This document shows, piece by piece, positions 34,225 to 40,225 of a stretch of DNA of 40,225 nucleotides (the first letter of the stretch is position 1; each line of letters opens with the position of its first letter). Origin of the DNA: Tindallia sp. MSAO_Bac2 (GTDB lineage Bacteria > Bacillota > Clostridia > Peptostreptococcales > Tindalliaceae). The DNA is taken from NCBI GenBank assembly GCA_003838145.1, contig QYZZ01000069.1:1-40225 (forward strand), written 5' to 3'. The notes under the pieces were generated by a model. That model saw only the letters and a program-made list of their open reading frames with translations, ran no database searches and was not told where the DNA came from. The position numbers and the translations under genes are program-made.

Positions 34225-35466
34225 ATGAATAAAGCGCATTATTCAGGCAAGGAAATTGCAAACGGAACAGTTACAAGCCCAAAGGGCTTTATAGCGAGTG
34301 GTGTTCATACTGGTGTGAAAGAAGATAACCAGTTGGATTTAGCAATATTATTCAGCAAAACAGAGGCAATCGCAGCTGGCGTATTCACCCAGAACCAGGC
34401 AATGGCAGCACCGGTAATTATCAGTAAAGATGTTATTAAAAATCACAGACTAAGGGGTGTTGTCATCAATAGTGGTAACGCCAATGCATGTACGGGTAGT
34501 CGTGGAATGGAAGATGCTAAAGCAATACAAGCTAAAGCTGCTGAACTATTAAATATCTCACCTGACGAGTTAGCTTTGGCATCTACCGGTGTGATTGGGT
34601 TGCCGTTGCCGTTGGATAACATTTTAAGTGGTATTCCGGAAGCCGTCAGTAAACTTAGCGAAAATGGTGGAAAAGACGCGGCAAAAGGAATCATGACAAC
34701 CGACACCATTAACAAAGAAATAGCTGTTGAGGTGGAAATTGATAATAAAATTGTAACGGTTGCAGGAATGGCCAAAGGATCAGGCATGATACATCCCAAT
34801 ATGGCTACCATGCTTGGTTTTATAACCACGGATGCAGCAGTGAAACCGGAATATCTGCAAAACGCATTGCAGGAAGTAACAGATAGTACATTTAACATGA
34901 TTACGGTGGATGGAGATACCAGTACCAATGATACGGTGATTGTCCTGGCGAATGGTAAGGCGGAGAATCATAGGATAGATAAAGACCATCCGGAGCGGGA
35001 TAAGTTTTTTGAAGCACTGCAACAAGTAAGTGAATACCTTGCAAAATCCATTGTCAGAGATGGTGAGGGAGCATCAAAATTTATAGAGGCTGAAGCCCGC
35101 GGCTTTAAAACATTATCAGATGCCAGAAAAGCGGCAAGGACGGTTTTGAGTTCCAATCTTGTAAAGACAGCTATTTTTGGGGGAGACGGAAACTGGGGAA
35201 GAATGATTTGCAGCTTGGGATATTCGGGAGCTCCTTTCAACATGGAAACTGTAGAGCTGACCCTGGGAAATGGTCAGGGCGAAATGATGAAAGTTCTGGA
35301 AAACGGTCTTCCGCTTGATTATGATGAATCATTTGTAGAAAAAATTCTTGAAGATAATCATATTTCAATCATAATAGAAGCTAATGTTGGGGCGGTTTCA
35401 GCAAAAGGCTGGGGCTGCGATCTGACGTATGAATATGTCAAAATTAATGGCTCCTATAGAAGCTAG
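34225..35466 (+). CDS. argJ: Glutamate N-acetyltransferase / amino-acid acetyltransferase
   Basis: This 413-aa self-cleaving enzyme moves the acetyl group from N-acetylornithine to glutamate (cyclic arginine route). Many homologues also use acetyl-CoA to prime the cycle. The autocleavage and nucleophile residue is Thr195 in HPNMATMLGF. NSGNANACTG and TVDGDTSTNDT are also conserved. Cleavage would give alpha (about 1-194) and beta (195-413) chains. GGAGGA precedes the ATG. Presence of argJ makes a separate argE deacetylase unnecessary. Confidence 0.97.
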   Translation: MNKAHYSGKEIANGTVTSPKGFIASGVHTGVKEDNQLDLAILFSKTEAIAAGVFTQNQAMAAPVIISKDVIKNHRLRGVVINSGNANACTGSRGMEDAKAIQAKAAELLNISPDELALASTGVIGLPLPLDNILSGIPEAVSKLSENGGKDAAKGIMTTDTINKEIAVEVEIDNKIVTVAGMAKGSGMIHPNMATMLGFITTDAAVKPEYLQNALQEVTDSTFNMITVDGDTSTNDTVIVLANGKAENHRIDKDHPERDKFFEALQQVSEYLAKSIVRDGEGASKFIEAEARGFKTLSDARKAARTVLSSNLVKTAIFGGDGNWGRMICSLGYSGAPFNMETVELTLGNGQGEMMKVLENGLPLDYDESFVEKILEDNHISIIIEANVGAVSAKGWGCDLTYEYVKINGSYRS

Positions 35467-35479
35467 AGGAGGCACTTTC

Positions 35480-36340
35480 ATGGTAGAGAATATTGATTAC
35501 GATTTTAAACCGGAAGCTTTACTGCGGATCCTTCCGCACATCAGAAAATACCACAAAAAGATTATACTGATAAAATATGGCGGCAATGCGATGATTAATG
35601 AAGAGCTAAAGAAAAAAGTGGTGAAAGACATTGTTTTCATGAAATATGTAGGAATTTATCCTGTAGTAATGCATGGTGGTGGTCCCGAAATAACCAATAT
35701 GCTCCAGCTGATGGGCAAGGAAACTGAATTTGTCGACGGCCTGAGGGTAACTGATAAAGAGACTATGATGATTTCGGAAATGGTACTGTCTGGGAAAATC
35801 GCCAAAGAACTTGTGGCAATGATTAGTGCTTATGGAGTAAAATCAATAGGTATTAGTGGTCAGGATGGCGGAGTCATAAAAGCGGATCAAAAAGATCCGA
35901 AACTTGGTTTTGTAGGCGATATTAAAAGTATTAACTCGGAGTTGATTCATGATTTGCTGGAAAAAGACTATATTCCGGTGATTTCTTCAATAGGATGCAA
36001 TGAAAATGGAGAACGTTTTAATATAAATGCAGATGAAGCTGCCGGTAAAATGGCGGTTGCTATGGGAGCCAAGATGCAGCTTATGTTGACGGATATTGAG
36101 GGAGTAATGAAAGACGATGGAAATGGTCTGGAAGTTATTCCTGAGATGACTGTAACGGATATAAATCGATTTATTGAAGACGGAACCATAACCGGCGGCA
36201 TGATTCCAAAGGTGAATTGTTGTGCAGAATCTGTTCAGGGCGGCGTTGAAAGAGTTCATATTATTGATGGAAGAAAGGATCATTCGATACTGTTTGAAGT
36301 TTTTACGGATATTGGCGCTGGAACAGTTATAAAAAAATAG
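35480..36340 (+). CDS. argB: Acetylglutamate kinase, arginine-sensitive type
   Basis: This 286-aa kinase phosphorylates N-acetylglutamate with ATP, the second step of arginine synthesis. Motifs are ILIKYGGNAM (30-38), HGGGPEI and INADEAAGKMA. An N-terminal helix (LLRILPHIRKYHKK, about 14-27) and the C-terminal HIIDGRKDHSILFE segment are the features of hexameric kinases inhibited by arginine. Feedback inhibition is therefore predicted. The open frame begins inside argJ at 35429, but GAGGAGG at 35466-35472 fixes the ATG at 35480. Confidence 0.96.
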   Translation: MVENIDYDFKPEALLRILPHIRKYHKKIILIKYGGNAMINEELKKKVVKDIVFMKYVGIYPVVMHGGGPEITNMLQLMGKETEFVDGLRVTDKETMMISEMVLSGKIAKELVAMISAYGVKSIGISGQDGGVIKADQKDPKLGFVGDIKSINSELIHDLLEKDYIPVISSIGCNENGERFNINADEAAGKMAVAMGAKMQLMLTDIEGVMKDDGNGLEVIPEMTVTDINRFIEDGTITGGMIPKVNCCAESVQGGVERVHIIDGRKDHSILFEVFTDIGAGTVIKK

Positions 36341-36392
36341 AAGATTATATGTGGCAACTTCAAGTTAATAGAATACAGGAGGATTAATCATA

Positions 36393-37586
36393 ATGACTAA
36401 AAAAGAATTTATTGCAGCAAGTGAAAAAGTATTTATGAATACGTATAAACGGGTTCCTGTTGTTTTTGTGGAAGGGAAAAACTGCACTTTAGTGGACTCG
36501 GAAGGGAATAAATATCTGGACATGGTGGGGGGACTGGCTGCTTCTGGCATGGGACACTCTCCTGACTTTCTGGTGGACGCCATTCAGAGTCAGGCAGCTA
36601 AATTGATGCATGTTACCAACTACTACTGGAACGAGCCTCAGTATGATCTTGCAATGCTCTTAGTAGATAATTCTTTTGCAGATAAGGTGTTTTTCTGCAA
36701 TAGTGGAGCTGAAGCCAATGAAGCTGCTATAAAGCTGGCTAGAAAATATGGCTACAAGCATTTTGGAGAATCCAGATATGAAATAATTACAGTCAGTGAA
36801 TCTTTTCACGGAAGAACCCTTGGAACTCTCAGTGCAACAGCAAATGAAAACTATCGGGAAGGGTATAAACCTTTACCCGGTGGTTTCAAGCAAGTGCCAT
36901 TCAATGATGCCGAAGCTCTGGAAAAATCCATAACAGAAAACACTTGTGCAATTATGTTTGAGCCTTTGCAGGGGGAAGGTGGGCTTACGCCTGCCTCGAC
37001 GCAGTTTGTGGAAAAAGTAAAGGAGCTGGCGGAAAAGCATCAGCTTTTAATAATACTGGATGAGATTCAGTGTGGATTTGGAAGAACTGGTACGATGTTT
37101 GCGTATGAGCAATTTGACTTGAAGCCGGATATCATGTCTCTGGCAAAAACTATGGCAGGTGGGTTTCCTATTGGAGCCATTGTCGCTACTGATAAAGTAG
37201 CGGAAGCATGGAAGCCGGGAGACCATGGAACTACTTTTGGTGGAAATCCATTAGCGTGTGCAGCTGGTGTGGCAACGGTAAAGGAAATTATTAAGCAAAA
37301 CATACCTGAAAAAGCACAGAAGGATGGAGAATACTTGAAAGAAAAATTGGATGGTCTGGTGGAAAAATATCCTTTTGTAAATAAAACAAAAGGAAAAGGG
37401 TTTATGATAGGTCTTGAACTTGACTTCCCTGGAAATGAAGTGGTGGAGAGAGCCTTTGAAAAAGGACTGATAATAAATTGCACTTCGGGGAATATTCTTA
37501 GATTCGTACCACCAATGGTTATTACCAGAGAGGAGATTGACCATTTTATTCAAATCCTCGACAGCATCTTTAGCGATATGAAATAG
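36393..37586 (+). CDS. argD: Acetylornithine aminotransferase
   Basis: This 397-aa class III PLP aminotransferase converts N-acetylglutamate semialdehyde to N-acetylornithine. The PLP Lys252 lies in SLAKTMAGGFPIGA. FCNSGAEANEAAIKLAR, SFHGRTLGT, FEPLQGEGG and LDEIQCGFGRTG are conserved. Operon position after argB supports ArgD over ornithine or succinylornithine transaminases. ACAGGAGGA precedes the ATG. It is the last arg gene here; argF, argG and argH are not in the window. Confidence 0.96.
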   Translation: MTKKEFIAASEKVFMNTYKRVPVVFVEGKNCTLVDSEGNKYLDMVGGLAASGMGHSPDFLVDAIQSQAAKLMHVTNYYWNEPQYDLAMLLVDNSFADKVFFCNSGAEANEAAIKLARKYGYKHFGESRYEIITVSESFHGRTLGTLSATANENYREGYKPLPGGFKQVPFNDAEALEKSITENTCAIMFEPLQGEGGLTPASTQFVEKVKELAEKHQLLIILDEIQCGFGRTGTMFAYEQFDLKPDIMSLAKTMAGGFPIGAIVATDKVAEAWKPGDHGTTFGGNPLACAAGVATVKEIIKQNIPEKAQKDGEYLKEKLDGLVEKYPFVNKTKGKGFMIGLELDFPGNEVVERAFEKGLIINCTSGNILRFVPPMVITREEIDHFIQILDSIFSDMK

Positions 37587-37590
37587 AAAA

Positions 37591-37615
37591 AATCCCCTCG
37601 TCTTGAGGGGATTTT
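37591..37615 (+). terminator. Terminator of the argCJBD operon
   Basis: AATCCCCTC (37591-37599) pairs with GAGGGGATT (37605-37613), followed by a short T run, five bases after the argD stop codon. Confidence 0.9.
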
Positions 37616-37709
37616 CATTAAATATAAAAGATAAAGCATTTCCTGGATGGGTATATATAATATGGGTGTTTATTGTTTGATAGATGACATATACCAGGGA
37701 GTGAAGTGA

Positions 37710-38084
37710 ATGGCAGATAAGCGGAAAGCTACACGTATTGAATTTCATATTAAGGGTGTAATAACAGGCAAGACTCGCCAGGTATCTGGCAAAGTTAATG
37801 ACTTGAGTCTTAAGGGACTGTTTCTTGAGGCGGATACATCTACAGACAAATTAACAGTTGGCGAAGAAGTCGCAGTTCAGATTGAATTATCTGATTCTCC
37901 GTCAAATATAAAAATCTCTGCAGAAGGAACCATAGTTAGACTCGAGGATAATGGAATAGGCGTTCAACTGGACCATATAGATCTGGATTCTTTCACACAT
38001 TTAAAAAACATAATATCCTATAACGTCGGTGATCATGATAAAGTTATGGACGAGTTTATCAATTCCATGTATGAGAAAGACTAA
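37710..38084 (+). CDS. PilZ-domain protein, predicted c-di-GMP receptor
   Basis: This 124-aa single-domain protein has both halves of the PilZ c-di-GMP-binding motif: RxxxR at Arg5-Arg9 (RKATR) and DxSxxG at Asp31-Gly36 (DLSLKG). The remaining strands of the beta barrel follow, then a helical C-terminus from about residue 85. With no output domain it probably acts by protein contact, for example on motility or secretion machinery; the target is not visible. GGGAGTGA precedes the ATG. Its stop codon overlaps the stop of plsC on the other strand by 4 bases, with no terminator between them. Confidence 0.9.
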   Translation: MADKRKATRIEFHIKGVITGKTRQVSGKVNDLSLKGLFLEADTSTDKLTVGEEVAVQIELSDSPSNIKISAEGTIVRLEDNGIGVQLDHIDLDSFTHLKNIISYNVGDHDKVMDEFINSMYEKD

Positions 38085-38818
38085 TCCAACGTGAGCAACT
38101 TGCTTCCGCCTAATTCCTGATTGATGGAATCGAATACATCCGAAAGTAGCTGTCCGGTAGAATATTCCATTACTTTTTCTGTGTCTATGAGTGGTAAAAT
38201 TTTTACATCCACATTAGCTGGCTGTATACGATTACTCGTTTCAAAGATGTCGCAGGTGCCCTGAATGGCAATGGGTAGAATGGGAACCTGTGATTTTTGT
38301 GCCAACTTTAGGCTGCCGGGCTTAAAGGAAGACATTTCCTTCTTTTTGCTTCGGGTTCCTTCGGGAAAAATAACCATAGACTGGCCGTTCTTCAAGGTTT
38401 TTTGTGCCTGTTGAATTGCTTTTAACGACTGGCGTAAATCTTTGCGGTCAATAAAACTACACTCAATTAACCGCATCCACCTGGAAATAACCGGAAGCTT
38501 GCCAAGTTCCTTTTTCGCAACAAATCCCATTGGTAACTCTATGATACTAACCAGAAGCGGAATATCAAAATAACTTTGATGATTGCTGACAATAAGAACC
38601 GGTCCCTCTGAAGGAATGTTATTTAAACCCGTCACATTTATTTTGCTTCCGGATTTAACTAATAATCGGGTGGCCCATTTTTGGCCTACTTTCTGTGTGA
38701 AAGCTCTTTTTCTGTCAGTGTAGCCACTTTTCTGCAATTTTTCTGCCCGTAATGCAGCGAAAAAAACATATATGAGATATATTAAAAAGTCTGTAAGCCA
38801 ATAAATAGTTCGAAGCAT
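38081..38818 (-). CDS. plsC: 1-acyl-sn-glycerol-3-phosphate acyltransferase
   Basis: This 245-aa membrane-associated enzyme acylates lysophosphatidic acid to phosphatidic acid. It has the catalytic NHQSYFD (HX4D: His80, Asp85), FIDRKD (about 122-127) and the glycerophosphate-binding FPEGTRS (151-157). A hydrophobic N-terminal segment (about 5-22) anchors it. The open frame runs upstream to 38863, but AAAGGAAGG places the start at the ATG at 38818. It has its own promoter at 38854-38882. Confidence 0.93.
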   Translation of the reverse strand: MLRTIYWLTDFLIYLIYVFFAALRAEKLQKSGYTDRKRAFTQKVGQKWATRLLVKSGSKINVTGLNNIPSEGPVLIVSNHQSYFDIPLLVSIIELPMGFVAKKELGKLPVISRWMRLIECSFIDRKDLRQSLKAIQQAQKTLKNGQSMVIFPEGTRSKKKEMSSFKPGSLKLAQKSQVPILPIAIQGTCDIFETSNRIQPANVDVKILPLIDTEKVMEYSTGQLLSDVFDSINQELGGSKLLTLD

Positions 38819-38853
38819 ATGATCCTTCCTTTCAGTGTTGTGATAACAGCAAT

Positions 38854-38882
38854 ATTTTATCATAGAAACCGAATTCAGACAA
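38854..38882 (-). promoter_or_regulatory. Promoter of plsC
   Basis: On the minus strand, TTGTCT (38882-38877) and TAAAAT (38859-38854) are separated by 17 bases, about 35 bases before the start codon. Confidence 0.65.
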
Positions 38883-38919
38883 AGTGAAAAGACTAAATAC
38901 TAATTGAAAGGATGATTTA

Positions 38920-39747
38920 ATGAGTACTTTTGTTTTATCTGTCTGCCAAATGAAAGTGAAAGACGACAAAATGGAAAATTTACAAAAAGCCGAAGGTATG
39001 ATCAGGAAAGCTGTACTGCAAGAAAATGCAAATATGGTGGTGTTGCCGGAAATCTTTAACTCTCCATATAGTACTGAAGTGATGAGCAAAATGGCAGAAA
39101 AAGAGGGGGACGTAACAACAAAAATGCTGTCGTCCCTTGCAAAAGAGCTGAATATATACTTAATTGGTGGATCTATTGCAGAAAAGTCCGGAGAGGATGT
39201 TTACAACACATCTTTCAGCTATGACCCTAAAGGTAAATGTATTGGTAAACACAGGAAAATGCATCTTTTTGACGTTGATATTAAAAATGGTGTGCGATTT
39301 ATTGAATCAGATGCTGTAAAAGCAGGAAACAAAGTTACAGTATTTGATACCGAGTATGGAAAAGTGGGAGTTGCCATATGCTTTGACATGCGATTTCCTG
39401 AATTAATGAGGTTGATGGCTCTGGAAGGGGCACAAATGATCATTGTACCGGCGGCTTTTAATACAACGACAGGTCCGGCTCATTGGCACGAAACCATTAA
39501 AATGAGAGCTGTTGACAATCAGGTTTTTTTCATTGCTGCATCGCCAGCCAGAAATAAAGAGGCAAACTATCATGCCTATGGTTACTCCACTATTTGTGAT
39601 CCTTGGGGCAGTGTTTTATCAAGCACAGATGAAAATGAATCTATCGTTACTGCAAAAATAGACACCCAAAAAGTTGAAGAAATCAGACAGCAATTGCCAT
39701 TATTGAAATTAAGGCGGGAAGATTTGTATGATGTTGTGAAAAAATAG
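38920..39747 (+). CDS. Nitrilase-superfamily amidohydrolase, omega-amidase-like
   Basis: This 275-aa enzyme has the complete Glu-Lys-Cys triad of the carbon-nitrogen hydrolase family: Glu44 in VVLPEIFNSPY, Lys113 in HRKMHLFD and Cys154 in VAICFDMRFPEL. KMHLFDVDI and the MRFPEL stretch resemble omega-amidase (Nit2), which hydrolyses 2-oxoglutaramate or 2-oxosuccinamate. Substrate is inferred and other amides are possible. GAAAGGAT precedes the ATG. A 15-base tandem repeat spans its stop codon. Confidence 0.88.
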   Translation: MSTFVLSVCQMKVKDDKMENLQKAEGMIRKAVLQENANMVVLPEIFNSPYSTEVMSKMAEKEGDVTTKMLSSLAKELNIYLIGGSIAEKSGEDVYNTSFSYDPKGKCIGKHRKMHLFDVDIKNGVRFIESDAVKAGNKVTVFDTEYGKVGVAICFDMRFPELMRLMALEGAQMIIVPAAFNTTTGPAHWHETIKMRAVDNQVFFIAASPARNKEANYHAYGYSTICDPWGSVLSSTDENESIVTAKIDTQKVEEIRQQLPLLKLRREDLYDVVKK

Positions 39748-39773
39748 AAATTATCCAAATAGAAATTATCCAA
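39744..39773 (+). repeat. 15-base tandem duplication over the amidase stop codon
   Basis: ATAGAAATTATCCAA occurs twice back to back (39744-39758 and 39759-39773). The first copy includes the stop codon TAG (39745-39747). Confidence 0.9.
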
Positions 39774-39775
39774 CC

Positions 39776-39805
39776 TTGACAGCGCTTTTTGAGATGTGGT
39801 ACCAT
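39776..39805 (+). promoter_or_regulatory. Promoter of the lysine riboswitch transcript
   Basis: A perfect TTGACA (39776-39781) and TACCAT (39800-39805) are separated by 18 bases, about 30 bases before the aptamer. Confidence 0.65.
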
Positions 39806-39835
39806 TACATTTAGTATTTCAAAAATTAATGATAT

Positions 39836-40016
39836 TATCGATAGAGGTTGCGCTGCAGATTAGTAGAAATCAGATAAAGTGAGGAAGCACTCAAGGCTGA
39901 TGTTCGAAAGGCTGAAGCGCCGAAGTTTCTGAAAGTGCTTCCTTTACAGAAACTGGGGGCAACTGCGAAAAGCGTTGTCACTGTCATGGTTAACCCATGG
40001 AGTGCTATTGAATAAC
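39836..40016 (+). promoter_or_regulatory. Lysine riboswitch (L-box) aptamer
   Basis: The conserved L-box blocks are present in order: GATAGAGGTTGCG (39840-39852), AAAGGCTGAAGCGCCGAAG (39907-39925) and ACTGGGGGCAAC (39952-39963). Next come GCGTTGTCACTGTCATGG (39972-39989) and CCATGGAGTGCTATTG (39995-40010). The last block closes the P1 helix with the start (ATAG/CTAT). A terminator follows at 40083-40111, so lysine binding should stop transcription. The controlled gene lies beyond the right edge and is probably in lysine synthesis or uptake. Confidence 0.95.
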
Positions 40017-40082
40017 AAAGCCAATTCAGTAACGGTCGATGCAGGCGTGTTTCTGGTGGATTTGTGTTTAAGTGCATATTTT

Positions 40083-40111
40083 ACTCCCGGGTTAATTCCG
40101 GGAGTTTTTTT
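40083..40111 (+). terminator. Lysine riboswitch terminator
   Basis: ACTCCCGG (40083-40090) pairs with CCGGGAGT (40098-40105) around a 7-base loop, followed by a run of seven T. Confidence 0.93.
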
Positions 40112-40162
40112 GTGGATAAGGAAATAGCATGCGCAAAAGAAATGTGGATAAGCTGTGAATAA
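40111..40162 (-). other. Cluster of three DnaA boxes
   Basis: Read on the minus strand, TTATCCACA occurs at 40111-40119 and 40143-40151, and TTATTCACA at 40154-40162. All three fit the DnaA-box consensus TTATNCACA, have the same orientation and lie within 52 bases. They sit just after the riboswitch terminator. No dnaA or dnaN coding sequence is in view. Confidence 0.7.
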
Positions 40163-40201
40163 GTTATTGGAAAACTTCAAGAGGAACGATAAACTGAGAG
40201 T

Positions 40202-40225
40202 ATGAAAAACAACAGCAAAGCCAAG
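40202..40225 (+). CDS. Possible start of the riboswitch-controlled gene (partial)
   Basis: An ATG at 40202 opens a frame (MKNNSKAK) that runs off the window. The ribosome binding site is weak: GAGAG directly abuts it and AGAGG is about 18 bases away. The product cannot be named. If real, it is the first gene under the lysine riboswitch. Confidence 0.3.

Noticed and set aside
34443-34928. 161-codon open frame opposite argJ
   Set aside because: It is antisense to argJ, which has full motif support, and has no independent evidence.
37251-37748. 165-codon open frame opposite the end of argD
   Set aside because: It crosses the argD terminator and the PilZ start on the other strand and has no motif or ribosome binding site.
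40083-40225. Chromosomal replication origin
   Set aside because: Three DnaA boxes alone are not enough; no dnaA, dnaN or unwinding region is seen.
1-40225. CRISPR array, prophage, insertion sequence or tRNA/rRNA genes
   Set aside because: No regularly spaced repeats, transposase, integrase or phage genes, and no tRNA cloverleaf or rRNA segments were recognised.

Overview
The window reads as a chromosomal segment of a low-GC, Gram-positive anaerobe of the class Clostridia. The grounds are strong AGGAGG-type ribosome binding sites, sigma-A type TTGACA/TATAAT promoters, a T-box in front of ileS, an L-box (lysine) leader, a clostridial type c-di-GMP-I aptamer and rho-independent terminators after most units. 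Two sodium-coupled amino-acid transporters, a glycine-betaine type ABC importer and a very acidic exported binding protein fit a salt- or alkali-adapted member (inference; I cannot name a genus). I see no phage, insertion sequence, CRISPR array, rRNA or tRNA gene.

Layout. 1-1541: tail of an unidentified gene, an isolated 73-aa protein, a transglutaminase-like protein and a 32-aa membrane peptide. 1578-4606: deoD, an HD-GYP phosphodiesterase and a Cys-rich PAS histidine kinase, closely spaced. 4607-8147: Ile T-box and type-2 ileS with a swapped GXHH signature. 8160-9524 (minus): AGCS sodium/amino-acid symporter. 9863-15674: SipW-like signal peptidase, PAS-GGDEF-EAL protein, CcpA-like regulator and an asparagine-synthetase homologue that has lost its glutaminase residues. 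15778-18574 (minus): three-gene OpuC-like osmoprotectant importer. 18809-22090: tig-clpP-clpX. 22177-23828: NSS transporter with an overlapping 37-aa small subunit. 23978-25632: c-di-GMP-I riboswitch and a PAS histidine kinase. 25883-28713: hemA, hemL and a small coiled-coil protein. 28760-31331: tdh-kbl (threonine to glycine) and a STAS protein. 31457-32978: WG-repeat membrane protein overlapping a lytic transglycosylase. 33145-37586: argCJBD. 37710-39747: PilZ protein, plsC (minus) and a nitrilase-family amidase. 39776-40225: lysine riboswitch with terminator, then a cluster of three DnaA boxes, with the controlled gene beyond the window.

Themes. Cyclic-di-GMP signalling recurs: HD-GYP and EAL degradation enzymes, a PilZ receptor and a c-di-GMP riboswitch lie in one 36-kb stretch, though not in one operon. 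Amino-acid economy is the second theme: Ile T-box, arginine synthesis, threonine breakdown, lysine riboswitch and two amino-acid symporters. The most unusual items are the GXHH isoleucyl-tRNA synthetase (predicted very high mupirocin resistance), the glutaminase-dead asparagine-synthetase homologue, the riboswitch-controlled sensor kinase, the WG-repeat/lytic-transglycosylase pair and the DnaA-box cluster at the right edge.
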